The notes below the pieces were generated by a model. It did not search any database and was not told the origin of the DNA. It worked only from the letters and a program-made list of their open reading frames with translations. Shown one piece after another: positions 1 to 7,885 of a stretch of 36,284 bases of DNA; position 1 is the stretch's first letter; each line of letters begins with the position of its first letter. The translations under genes and the position numbers were made by a program. Source of the stretch: a virus. The DNA lies in the IMG/VR virus record IMGVR_UViG_3300036979_000499, positions 1 through 36,284 of that record, one strand, 5' to 3'.

Positions 1-130
1 ATTGTTGCCGCTGGCTGAAAGAGCGGACCGTAGCGCCTGGGCGGGTCCTGGTCCTCGGCGTCAGAGCAGAGGAGAGTCAAAGGAGAGCGCTCGGTTCGGA
101 GATCAAGACGAACATGGAACACCACAAATG
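1..130. repeat. Left copy of terminal direct repeat
   Basis: Positions 1-126 are identical to 36155-36280. Position 127 is A here and T at 36281, and 128-130 match again. This is what remains when a circular or circularly permuted genome is assembled as a linear contig. The unit length is therefore about 36,154 bp. A true short terminal repeat in the virion is possible but less likely, because the repeat lies inside a gene. Confidence 0.9.
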
Positions 131-479
131 CGTGTGCCCGATCTTCACCTGGACGACCAACGACATCTGGCAGCACATCGAAGGGCACCACCTGCCCTAT
201 TGCGTCCTGTATGACCAGGGCTGGGACCGGATCGGCTGCGTGGGCTGCCCGTTCAATTCCCGACGGGCTGAACAGATTGCACAGTACCCAGGACTCGCGC
301 ACGCCTATCGAAACGCATGCCGAAAAGCATTCGCTCACCGCGTCGCTCTTGGAAAAGGAAGTCGATGGAAAGACGGCGACGACATGTACGAGTGGTGGAT
401 TGGCGAAACGGCGCTGTCTGCACCGTTCGATCCAAGTGAAGAAAGCCTATTCACGCCAGAGGAGACAGAGGAGGTCTGA
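1..479 (+). CDS. PAPS reductase-family protein, C-terminal part
   Basis: This is the C-terminal 159 codons (reading from base 3) of a gene that starts at 35839 and crosses the contig join. The joined gene has about 264 codons. This part shows the family hallmarks: CCRWLKE, GVRAEESQRR, a C-V-C pair and the cysteine motif GCVGCP near position 240. The family uses a PP-loop to activate adenylylated substrates. Phage copies have been linked to sulfur metabolism or DNA/RNA thiolation, and the substrate here is unknown. The upstream part contains an in-frame TAG at 36040. The gene ends with TGA at 477-479, seven bases before the next gene. Confidence 0.85.
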   Translation, partial: CCRWLKERTVAPGRVLVLGVRAEESQRRALGSEIKTNMEHHKCVCPIFTWTTNDIWQHIEGHHLPYCVLYDQGWDRIGCVGCPFNSRRAEQIAQYPGLAHAYRNACRKAFAHRVALGKGSRWKDGDDMYEWWIGETALSAPFDPSEESLFTPEETEEV

Positions 480-485
480 GACAGC

Positions 486-677
486 ATGGGATACAAGACA
501 GCAGCAATTCTGACCATCAACAACAGTCCAAACATGGACCCCGCCGGCCGGAAAATGGTCGCGCGGCAGTTGAGGCATCAGATCAACATGTTCGTGAAGC
601 ATGGTGAGCAGTACGGCAAGCGATTCCAGTATCACTACCGGTACAACGAAGGCGACTATGCCCCTCAAAAAGGGTAG
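486..677 (+). CDS. Small hypothetical protein, 63 aa
   Basis: The ATG at 486 follows the PAPS-reductase stop by six bases, with GAGGAGG just upstream inside the previous gene's end. The protein is basic and hydrophilic, rich in His, Tyr, Arg and Lys, with no membrane segment and no family I recognise. It ends in TAG at 675-677. If that TAG were read through, the frame would run six more codons to a TGA at 696-698. That TGA overlaps the next ATG as ATGA, the junction used throughout this genome. Confidence 0.6.
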   Translation: MGYKTAAILTINNSPNMDPAGRKMVARQLRHQINMFVKHGEQYGKRFQYHYRYNEGDYAPQKG

Positions 678-694
678 CAGCAGGAAAACCATCC

Positions 695-832
695 ATGAGT
701 GCGGGTGAGCAGTTCGCCCCGATCGACAAACCGTACTTCAAACAATGGCAGGACCGGCAGCAGCCGAAACCGAAGCCTGCCCCGAAGGTCAAGCGACAAC
801 ACCACATGCCTGCCAGAAAGCAGGCAAAGTGA
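695..832 (+). CDS. Small basic hypothetical protein, 45 aa
   Basis: An ATG at 695 opens 45 codons ending TGA at 830-832, preceded by a weak AGGA at 681-684. The product is rich in Lys, Gln and Pro, including a KPKPAPKVK stretch, so it is probably disordered and may bind nucleic acid. I recognise no family. The segment around 792-805 shares a short string (CGACAACACCACA) with the next small gene near 914, suggesting a local duplication. Confidence 0.4.
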   Translation: MSAGEQFAPIDKPYFKQWQDRQQPKPKPAPKVKRQHHMPARKQAK

Positions 833-843
833 TAGGAGGCACC

Positions 844-948
844 GTGAAGAATTGGATCAGGCGCGTCAAACGCTGGTACAATAGCAGGCGGGCACGGCGG
901 CAAGTTCTCCGATCGACAACACCACACCCCTGGCTGAAAGGGCATTAA
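844..948 (+). CDS. Very small arginine-rich protein, 34 aa
   Basis: A GTG at 844 sits six bases behind a strong TAGGAGG site (834-840) and opens 34 codons ending TAA at 946-948. The peptide is strongly basic (many Arg and Lys, three Trp) and could bind nucleic acid. No homologous family is recognised. The good ribosome site is the main reason to call it. Confidence 0.45.
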   Translation: MKNWIRRVKRWYNSRRARRQVLRSTTPHPWLKGH

Positions 949-949
949 C

Positions 950-1663
950 GTGGACGCTGAAGCGAAGGTGCTCTACAACCGGCAATATCGCGAGGATCAT
1001 CGCCAGCAACTCGTCCGCTACAATCAAGAGTACCACGCGACGCATCCTCCGAGCGCAGGACCCCGACAAACTCGAGGGAACAATTCACTGGCCGCGATCC
1101 TGAGAATGCTCTTCGGCGTTGTGGAAAGCGTGAGTGCTACGGCCGCGAAAGTCACCGTCGGCAACGTCAACGATATCTCCTGGGAAGCGGTCGACGTGCT
1201 CCTGCGCCTGGCCCTCGCAGGAACAAGTTCCCCCGGCGTCATGATGGTCGCCGTCGACGGGCAGCGCTGCGTCCTCTACGAGGCGCTCGTCCTGCTCAGC
1301 AGACGGGAGGACCTGACGCGACTGAATGGAGTGCAGGATTCAGAGGACGTCCAGACACGTCGCCTGCAACCTGGTGAGGAACCAGTCAAACTCCGTCCCG
1401 ACGAAGCGCCTTTCTATGGCGTCCGGAGGGTCCATAACCGATGGGTCGCTACCGCCTCGGTCAGTGGTCCGCTGAGCGCTCACTCCGGCCGGCATGTCGT
1501 GAGCATTGGGACGGCCGCCACGCAAGAGGACGCCGCTCGCATGCGCGACATCTATGTCCTCGGCCTGTGGATCGACAAGCAACTTCGCCACTCGCCAACA
1601 CTGAATTATCCGCTCAGTACGTATCACGACATCTTCCAGTCCGAGCCGGACCTTACTGCCTGA
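950..1663 (+). CDS. AP2/ERF-domain protein without visible HNH domain
   Basis: The GTG at 950 lies one base after the previous stop and encodes 237 residues. The C-terminal third (about residues 148-220) looks like an AP2/ERF DNA-binding domain: FYGVRRV, NRWVA, a central IGT step, then EDAARMRD and LNYP. In phages this domain usually sits at the C-terminus of homing-type HNH endonucleases. Here no HNH catalytic motif is visible in the N-terminal 140 residues, which start with a Tyr/Arg/Gln-rich segment resembling linkers of such proteins and continue as a helical region. It may be a regulator, or an endonuclease remnant that kept only its targeting domain. Confidence 0.65.
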   Translation: MDAEAKVLYNRQYREDHRQQLVRYNQEYHATHPPSAGPRQTRGNNSLAAILRMLFGVVESVSATAAKVTVGNVNDISWEAVDVLLRLALAGTSSPGVMMVAVDGQRCVLYEALVLLSRREDLTRLNGVQDSEDVQTRRLQPGEEPVKLRPDEAPFYGVRRVHNRWVATASVSGPLSAHSGRHVVSIGTAATQEDAARMRDIYVLGLWIDKQLRHSPTLNYPLSTYHDIFQSEPDLTA

Positions 1664-1665
1664 GA

Positions 1666-1693
1666 TTGTAGCAGGGCGGGAACAGATTATACT
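1666..1693 (+). promoter_or_regulatory. Possible sigma70-type promoter
   Basis: TTGTAG at 1666-1671 and TATACT at 1688-1693 are separated by 16 bases, in the gap between the AP2 gene and the 1786 gene. The -10 matches consensus at five of six positions and the -35 at four. Transcription would start near 1700, which coincides with a GTG that opens a 29-codon frame. Confidence 0.45.
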
Positions 1694-1699
1694 GCTCCC

Positions 1700-1789
1700 G
1701 TGGATACTTATGCCGACAGCATCAACCAACGCCGCTCCCGCGCATCCAACCCGGATACGCTCGAGCGGCTTCTTTCATTTCTGCCATGA
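1700..1789 (+). CDS. Possible 29-aa leader peptide
   Basis: GTG at 1700 opens 29 codons and ends at TGA 1787-1789, overlapping the ATG of the next gene as ATGA. There is no Shine-Dalgarno site. The start coincides with the predicted transcription start of the promoter at 1666-1693, so it would be leaderless if real. It could couple translation to the 1786 gene, which also lacks a ribosome site. Evidence is limited to position and the overlap. Confidence 0.25.
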   Translation: MDTYADSINQRRSRASNPDTLERLLSFLP

Positions 1790-2223
1790 ATGAACCGCTG
1801 AGTGCCCAGGAACTCGCTGCCCTGATTCGAGCAGGAACGGCCACGCTCGAAAAGCCGGAACTGGAGCGCCAGCTCGACGCCATCTGCAACGCCCTCACCG
1901 GCCTTGTCGGTGAGCATCAGCGCCTCAGCATCGACGCGGACCGCAGCAAGAACGCCTACAAAAAGAAGTACGCCATCACCTGGGCTGGACACCGCGCAGC
2001 AAAACATGACCACGCCTGGACCGCAAAGGACATCGAGCAGGCAACGGTCCTCGACACATCCGTCGATGAACTTATTGCCGACATGGATGACACCCTGGCA
2101 AAGTCCCAGGGCGAACTCATTGACGTCATGAAAATGGTGCTCGCCGGCAAACGGTCGGTCCTCCAGTCCGTGCTCGCAGAATACCACAACGGCTCAGGCG
2201 AAGGCGGCAAGCATGACCAGTGA
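1786..2223 (+). CDS. Hypothetical helical protein, 145 aa
   Basis: The ATG at 1786 encodes 145 residues that look mostly helical and charged, with no membrane segment. No clear Shine-Dalgarno site precedes it, so translation may depend on the small frame ending at 1789. It overlaps the HNH gene by 11 bases. Its place before HNH, methylase and terminase suggests a DNA-handling or packaging-associated role, but I do not recognise the family. Confidence 0.6.
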   Translation: MNEPLSAQELAALIRAGTATLEKPELERQLDAICNALTGLVGEHQRLSIDADRSKNAYKKKYAITWAGHRAAKHDHAWTAKDIEQATVLDTSVDELIADMDDTLAKSQGELIDVMKMVLAGKRSVLQSVLAEYHNGSGEGGKHDQ

Positions 2224-2863
2224 AGAACGGCGCCGCGACCGGACCATGCGCAAGGCGTCTATCGCAAAGCAGATGGCTCGCTGGAACGCAGCGCGGCAAC
2301 GGGCAACGAAAGCAGCAAGCATCAGCCATGCAGAGACGCGACAACTTCAGCGTGTCCTGGAGGAAACAGCGCATCGGGAAGCGCATCGGGAACAGGCCAT
2401 CATGACCAATTCCTTGCGCGTCCAGAACTATCGAGCCCTGGATTATGGCCACACAGCTCCGGAGGAGATGCTCACAGAGGCTCAGTGGCGCGGCCTCCTC
2501 GACCGCTTTGGGCACTGCTGTGCGTACTGCGGTCACAAGTCGAGCCAGTTGACCATTGACCACATCTTATCACAGAGCCAGGGCGGGAAACACACTCTAG
2601 CCAACATCGTGCCTTCCTGTCTGAGCTGCAACAGTGCAAAGCAGGCACGCACGCCAACAGAGTGGATCACCTATCTCTACACCGTTCGGCTGGGGCGCAT
2701 GAAAGGAGAGAACGTGGAGTGGATCATTCGCATGTGTACGGACAATGAAGAATTCCGACAGTCGCTGCAAGCCATGATGGGTGTTGGGGACGGCACCCCG
2801 GAACAAGTCGCGCGAGCCTTTGTCGAGTGGGTCCAGGAACGGGCGCCCAGGAGTCGCGCATGA
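2213..2863 (+). CDS. HNH endonuclease
   Basis: The protein has 216 residues. The N-terminal 75 residues are basic and helical. A typical zinc-supported HNH core follows: CCAYC at about 102-106, the catalytic IDHI near 115, GGKHTLANIVPSC, then a second CxxC (SCLSCNSAK). HNH proteins beside phage terminase genes often assist DNA packaging or maturation, or are free-standing homing endonucleases. Position two genes before the terminase small subunit fits either. The stop overlaps the next ATG as ATGA. An internal ATG at 2246 is an alternative start. Confidence 0.85.
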   Translation: MTSEERRRDRTMRKASIAKQMARWNAARQRATKAASISHAETRQLQRVLEETAHREAHREQAIMTNSLRVQNYRALDYGHTAPEEMLTEAQWRGLLDRFGHCCAYCGHKSSQLTIDHILSQSQGGKHTLANIVPSCLSCNSAKQARTPTEWITYLYTVRLGRMKGENVEWIIRMCTDNEEFRQSLQAMMGVGDGTPEQVARAFVEWVQERAPRSRA

Positions 2864-4266
2864 TCGAACCGCGCGTCACCGCCGGCACTATTCCCGTCTA
2901 CTGCGCCTTCGACAAGCTCGTCCCAACCGACACGCTGCAGCCGAACCCCAGGAACCCCAACCAACATCCCGACAGTCAGATCACCCTTCTCGCGAAAGTC
3001 ATCACTGCCCAGGGCTGGCGCTCTCCGATCACCGTCAGCAAGAGGAGCGGCCTCATCGTGCGCGGCCACGGTCGCTATGCAGCAGCCCTTCGCCTCGGCA
3101 CGCCGGAAGTTCCTGTCGACTATTAGGACTACGACAGTGAGGAAAGCGAGTATGCGGACCTTATCGCGGACAACCGGCTGGCAGAACTGGCCGTGTTCGA
3201 TGAACCGATGATGCTCGGCCTCCTGAAAGAACTGCAGGACAGCGGCAACATCGACATGGACCTGACCGGCTTCGACGCGGACGCCCTCGACAAGCTGCTG
3301 GCGACTGAAGATGAAGAAGATGATTTTGACACCGGCAAGGTCGCTGCTGCGATCGTCAAGCCCATCACCCAGGAAGGTGACGTCTATCTCCTCGGCCGCC
3401 ATAAACTGCTGTGCGGTGACTCGACTGACGCAGAAACCGTCGCGGCCTTCATGGGTGAGGACCAGGCTCGGTGCGTGTTCACTGACCCTCCGTATGGCGT
3501 GAGCTACAAGAGCACCGACTTCGACATCATTGCCAACGATGACCTCCGAGGCGACGTCCTGCGCGATTTCCTGACACGGGCCTTTACAGCCCTGGGACCC
3601 GTGACCGTCCCCAACCCCGCGCTCTACATCTGCTACGCCACTACCAGCAGGGCCCCGTTTGAGGACGCCCTGAACGCTGCCGGCTTCAAGATGAAGCAGG
3701 AGCTCATCTGGCACAAGCAAATGGTGCTCGGACGCAGCGATTATCACTGGAGCCACGAAGCCCTCATCTACGCCGTGCGGACCAGCGCGAACTGTGAGTG
3801 GTATGGCGACCGGTGCCAGAAAACGGTCCTCGAATACCAGGAACAGGACCTCGCCAGTCTCAAAAAGGTCGAGTTATTGACCATTTTGACCAATCTGTAC
3901 CGCGACGCGGCCACAAGCATGATCGAAATCAAGCGCGATCCTGCAAAAGAGTACATCCATCCCACACAAAAGCCCGTCGCCCTCCCTGCACGCCTCCTCC
4001 ACAACAGCACCAGGGTCGGTGACATTGTGTACGACGGCTTCCTCGGCTCCGGCTCGACGTTGATAGCATGCGAGAGGACCGGCCGCTCCTGCCGTGGCAT
4101 TGAACTCGACCCGCGCTATTGCGACGCGATCGTCAAGCGCTGGGAAAAGTTGACCGGCGGGAAAGCGCAACTGGCAAGCGACAACTCCACCCGACTGGCT
4201 GTTCCAGCAGAGGAGAGGAGACGCCTGCCCAACAAACCTCGGAAACACAGCGAGGTCGTCCCATGA
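2860..4266 (+). CDS. ParB-like/DNA methyltransferase fusion with in-frame TAG
   Basis: One frame of 468 codons from the ATG at 2860 (GGAG upstream, ATGA overlap with the HNH gene) to 4266, interrupted only by TAG at 3124-3126 (codon 89). Before the TAG is a ParB/sulfiredoxin-like domain (NPRNPNQHP, RGHGRYAAAL). Directly after it the frame continues with the family sequence (ADLIADNRLAELA). A beta-class adenine/cytosine-N4 methyltransferase follows: DPPYG at about 209-213, HPTQKPVAL, then FLGSGST near 394 and IELDPRYCD. Such fusions modify phage DNA, probably against host restriction. If the TAG terminates, the product is an 88-residue ParB fragment, and a methylase could start at ATG 3193. 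Nonsense mutation, sequencing error or amber readthrough are all possible. Confidence 0.85.
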
Positions 4267-4703
4267 GGAAAACGATGCTGACTGAGGAGATGAGCAGTCA
4301 GTTCTGTGGTGCCGTCAGCCAGGGCATGCCGGAACGCTACGCAGCAGAGCTGATTGGCGTTGACCAGCAGACGATCACCTATTGGAAAATGGGTGCCAAC
4401 CTAGCTCGCAACAAGAAAGCATCGAAGGTGACCAAAAACGACGTGCATTATCTGGCATTCCTTGCCCAGTTGGAAAAGGCGCGCTCTATCGCTCGCCTGA
4501 CCCGCATCAAGGTCATCCAGAAAGCTGCCGACGGCGGGTCCTGGCAAGCAGCAGCCTGGTGGCTCGAACGTATGTGCCCTGATAGCTTCGGCCGGCCCTA
4601 CGCCATCGCTGTCCCCGGGAGAGGACCCGACAACGAAGGCAATCCTGGACCGATCAACATCATCATCGACGCAGCCATTGTCCCGAGTAAGGGCGACGAC
4701 TGA
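4263..4703 (+). CDS. terS: Terminase small subunit
   Basis: The ATG at 4263 overlaps the methylase stop and opens 146 codons. The N-terminal half has a helix-turn-helix-like segment (ERYAAELIGVDQQTITYW) suited to recognising the packaging site. A helical middle, and an acidic tail that would contact the large subunit, follow. Length and position just before the large terminase gene match the family. The stop shares one base with the start of the next gene (TGATGG). The packaging site itself could not be located. Confidence 0.85.
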   Translation: MRKTMLTEEMSSQFCGAVSQGMPERYAAELIGVDQQTITYWKMGANLARNKKASKVTKNDVHYLAFLAQLEKARSIARLTRIKVIQKAADGGSWQAAAWWLERMCPDSFGRPYAIAVPGRGPDNEGNPGPINIIIDAAIVPSKGDD

Positions 4704-5917
4704 TGGACATCCGGATTGCCAGCACCATCAACCCGAGCTTCGTGGCGGACCTGTTCAAAAACAGAGCCCGCCTTGTTGCCTGTTATGGTGGCGCGGCAGC
4801 CGGCAAGAGCAAAGCAACCGCACAAAAGCACGTGCTGCGCTGCCTCTTGTACCACAACGAGCGCATCCTGGTGATCCGGAAAACCATGCCATCGCTCAAA
4901 CTCACAGCTCTTCGCATGGTCCTCGAGACACTTGCCGAATGGCATGTGCCCTACACCTTCAACCAGGCTGACATGACCATGCACATCCGCGACAGCGAGA
5001 TCATCTTCCTCTCGGTCGTGAACACCGCCGGCGGTGCAGCAGAGCGCATCAAGTCGCTCACGGACATCAGCGCCATCTGGATTGAGGAAGCAACCGAGCT
5101 CAGTGAAGATGAGATGCAGCAGATCGTCCTCCGCCTGCGAGGGCGTCCCATGACCGGCGGTTCCTACCGGCAACTCATCGCCACCTTCAACCCTGTCGAC
5201 GCCGGGCACTGGCTGCACAAGTGGGTCGAGATCGACCATACCATGATGGGCGTCCACAAGACCTACCATGACAACATTTTCCTCGACCCCGAGTACGCGG
5301 CAACCCTGGAGGCCCTGGCAGAGCAGGACCCGAACACGTATCGCGTCTACTGCCTCGGTGAGTGGGGCGCCCTGGAAAACATCATCTACAAGAACTATGC
5401 GGTCGAGGAGTTCGAACACCCGCAAGACTGGTACGACATGACCGGCCTCGGGCTCGACTTCGGCTGGGAAAACCCGAGTGCGGCCGTCTTTATCGGCGTG
5501 AAAGAGAAAGACCTCTACATCGTCGACGAAGTCTACCAGACGCACCTGACAAACGCAGAGCTCATGGCTCAGGTACGCGAACATCAGGACATGATCGGCT
5601 GGGAGGACCTGCCGACGGTCGGTGATAGCGCAGAGCCAGCTCGACTCGAGGAGTTTGAGCAGGCCGGCTTCGAGGTCTACGGCGCCGAAAAAGCGGTTTA
5701 CGACGGCATCACCTACGTCCAGGGCTTCCGTCTTCACGTTCACCCTCGGTGCGTCAACGTCGTCCGTGAGGTCCAAGCCTACAAGCACCGGCAGGACCGC
5801 AACGGGATCGTCCTGGAGGACCCGGTCAAGTGGATGGACCACACACTCGACGGAATCCGGTATTGGGTCTACACATTCGTGAGGAAAGCATTCGGCATGG
5901 GAGGTGGCAATGTTTAG
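4703..5917 (+). CDS. terL: Terminase large subunit
   Basis: A 404-residue packaging motor with ATPase and nuclease domains. Walker A is GGAAAGKS at about 29-36 and Walker B with the catalytic Glu is AIWIEEATE near 124. The nuclease domain starts with the acidic strand GLDFGW near 252 and continues with VGDSAEP. These features place it in the Terminase_3/6-like group of headful or cos terminases. The length is typical. It cuts concatemers and pumps DNA through the portal encoded next. The TAG stop at 5915-5917 overlaps the portal start, so it is a true terminator. Confidence 0.95.
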   Translation: MDIRIASTINPSFVADLFKNRARLVACYGGAAAGKSKATAQKHVLRCLLYHNERILVIRKTMPSLKLTALRMVLETLAEWHVPYTFNQADMTMHIRDSEIIFLSVVNTAGGAAERIKSLTDISAIWIEEATELSEDEMQQIVLRLRGRPMTGGSYRQLIATFNPVDAGHWLHKWVEIDHTMMGVHKTYHDNIFLDPEYAATLEALAEQDPNTYRVYCLGEWGALENIIYKNYAVEEFEHPQDWYDMTGLGLDFGWENPSAAVFIGVKEKDLYIVDEVYQTHLTNAELMAQVREHQDMIGWEDLPTVGDSAEPARLEEFEQAGFEVYGAEKAVYDGITYVQGFRLHVHPRCVNVVREVQAYKHRQDRNGIVLEDPVKWMDHTLDGIRYWVYTFVRKAFGMGGGNV

Positions 5918-7334
5918 TCCTTACTCGTCCAACAACGTCGGCTACAGCCCGCAAGGCATCATTGCACGGGAAGTCGACAGTAGTTATCAATCGTATGTCA
6001 AGGTGGGACAGAAAGCGGCTCGGGAACGATTGCATACCTACCAGGCGGCCTACGCCGGTGAGTACGACATCACCCTGCCGGAAAAGATTGCCTTCGAGCT
6101 CAAGGACCTCGGCATCAAGACGAACCTTGCCAAACCCGTCGTCGACGCCATGTGCGCGAAGCTCGACCTGAAGTCGGTGACCTCAACCGACGAAGCAACC
6201 CAGGCGCTGCTCGATGAGGAGTACGCCCGCAACATCGTTGATGAGGAAAGCACCGCTATCCATAAGGAAGCAGCCGTCAACGGTGATGCCTATGTCCTCG
6301 TCTGGCCGGAATACGGACCCGACGGCCAGCCGACAAAGCACTCCGTGATCCGTCTCCTGCAGACAGAGGACATCGACCTCACGTATGATGAGAGGGACCT
6401 CCTGAAGGCAGTCGAGTGCAAACGCATGTGGAATGAAACGCTGGCAGACGGCAAGACTCGGGTGCGTAAGGACACGATCACCGCTGAGTTCATCTATCGG
6501 GAATACTCTGATGAGGGAACAAACAGCGAGTGGCGGGACTACGTTGAGGACGGCCTTCCTCCGCTCGTGCCAAACCCGCTCCACACTATTCCTGTCGTGC
6601 ATTTCAAGGCTGAACGCGATGCCAGGAACCGGCCCTTCGGCATCTCACAGCTCGAAGCCGGCCTGCCGATCATCGCAGATATCAACGCCCTCGTCAAAGA
6701 TGCGATGATTAAAGCCTACTACGCCTCGGGACGGCAACTCGTCGTCAGTGGCGTGAACTCGGAAGCCTTCCTGAAGAAGAATCCCGCCGGCCTGGACCGC
6801 AGCGCCTTCGCTGCCCACATGTGGGGCGATCCCGCCGTGAAAGAGTTCGCGATCCCCGGCGACGACATGACCGGGCTCCTCGCACTCTTGCAGGCACGCG
6901 TCAAGCACCTCGCGATCGTCACGCGGACGCCATTGCAATATCTGGAGGCGGGTGTCCAGACGGGCATGAGCGGCATCGCTCTACAGCAGCTCGAGGGTGC
7001 CCTGGCAGACAAAGTGAAAGAAGCACAGACCCTCCTCGGCAGCAGTTACCGCCGCATGTTCTCCCTGGCCATGCTCGCCTGCGGACAACCCAACGCGAAC
7101 ATCGCGATTGGCTGGGAACAGCCGTATGCCCAGGACACAACCAACCAGGATCAAGAGGAGTACAAGTTGGGCCTCGTCACCGCAAAGGAGTATCACATGC
7201 GACGCGGCATGACAGAGGAAGCTGCCCAGGCCCTCGTCGACGACATTGAGAAAGAGAAAGACGCACAAACCGAACAGCTCTTTGGCAACACAAAGCCGGC
7301 GCCTTTACAGCCGGACGCAGCGCATCTTCCCTAA
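5910..7334 (+). CDS. Portal protein
   Basis: The ATG at 5910 follows GGGAGGTGG. A GTG two codons upstream is less likely. The 474 residues resemble SPP1 gp6-type portals in length, in an N-terminal segment with KDLGIKTNLAKPVVDA, in a crown region with PVVHFKAERD and FGISQLE, and in a long helical C-terminal part (GMSGIALQQLEGALADKVKEA). Portals form the twelve-subunit ring at one capsid vertex that binds terminase and later the tail connectors. It directly follows the large terminase, as in most siphoviruses. It ends with two tandem TAA stops. Confidence 0.9.
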   Translation: MFSPYSSNNVGYSPQGIIAREVDSSYQSYVKVGQKAARERLHTYQAAYAGEYDITLPEKIAFELKDLGIKTNLAKPVVDAMCAKLDLKSVTSTDEATQALLDEEYARNIVDEESTAIHKEAAVNGDAYVLVWPEYGPDGQPTKHSVIRLLQTEDIDLTYDERDLLKAVECKRMWNETLADGKTRVRKDTITAEFIYREYSDEGTNSEWRDYVEDGLPPLVPNPLHTIPVVHFKAERDARNRPFGISQLEAGLPIIADINALVKDAMIKAYYASGRQLVVSGVNSEAFLKKNPAGLDRSAFAAHMWGDPAVKEFAIPGDDMTGLLALLQARVKHLAIVTRTPLQYLEAGVQTGMSGIALQQLEGALADKVKEAQTLLGSSYRRMFSLAMLACGQPNANIAIGWEQPYAQDTTNQDQEEYKLGLVTAKEYHMRRGMTEEAAQALVDDIEKEKDAQTEQLFGNTKPAPLQPDAAHLP

Positions 7335-7351
7335 TAACCAGGAGGTCTATC

Positions 7352-7879
7352 ATGGCTATCGCAGAAACCGACATCTTGTTCAAACTCTCAGGTGGAGCAG
7401 CGAACACCAGCCCTGCCGCATCGCTCGGACTTGCCATGTCCACGGTCGGAGGTGGCATCATCACGAAGACGAAGACGTTCAACTCAATCTTTGACGATGT
7501 GAGCGGAGCAGAGGCGGCGGCTGGAGACATCGAGTACCGTTGCATCTACGTCCACAACAACCACGGCTCGCTCACCCTCACAGGAGCGAAGGTCTGGATT
7601 GAGGCGAACACAGGCTCTGGCAGTTCCACCATCGCCATCGGTCTGGACTTGGCTGGCAAGAACGGAACGGCAGATGACATCGCCGATGAGTCCACCGCTC
7701 CCTCTCCTGCGGTCACGTTCTCGGAAGCCTGTACTTCCTATGCGACAGGACTTGCGTTGGGAGACCTGGCGTTCTCGGAGAAGTACGCCATCTGGATTCG
7801 GAGAACCATCACCGCAGCCATGCCAGCGAACGATGATGACAACTGGACGCTGAAGGTGCAGGGAGACACGGCGGCCTAA
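7352..7879 (+). CDS. Putative virion protein, 175 aa
   Basis: The ATG at 7352 has a consensus AGGAGG at 7341-7346. The protein is rich in Ser, Thr, Ala and Gly, and its strand-rich pattern suggests a beta-sandwich (VHNNHGSLTLTGAKVWIEAN, then KYAIWIRRT near the end). Such proteins occur as phage structural or decoration components. It is the first of three genes inserted between portal and MuF protein, where most phages have nothing. Base composition from here to about 8760 is visibly less GC-rich than in the terminase and portal genes, hinting at separate acquisition. The exact role is unknown. Confidence 0.7.
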   Translation: MAIAETDILFKLSGGAANTSPAASLGLAMSTVGGGIITKTKTFNSIFDDVSGAEAAAGDIEYRCIYVHNNHGSLTLTGAKVWIEANTGSGSSTIAIGLDLAGKNGTADDIADESTAPSPAVTFSEACTSYATGLALGDLAFSEKYAIWIRRTITAAMPANDDDNWTLKVQGDTAA

Positions 7880-7885
7880 GGACTC

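Noticed and set aside
873-878. Promoter with TACAAT at 873
   Set aside because: The best -35 candidate is 19 bases away and weak, and the site is inside a small gene with a strong ribosome site.
2677-3756. Long antisense frame opposite HNH and methylase genes
   Set aside because: It overlaps two genes with conserved catalytic motifs on the + strand and has no ribosome site.
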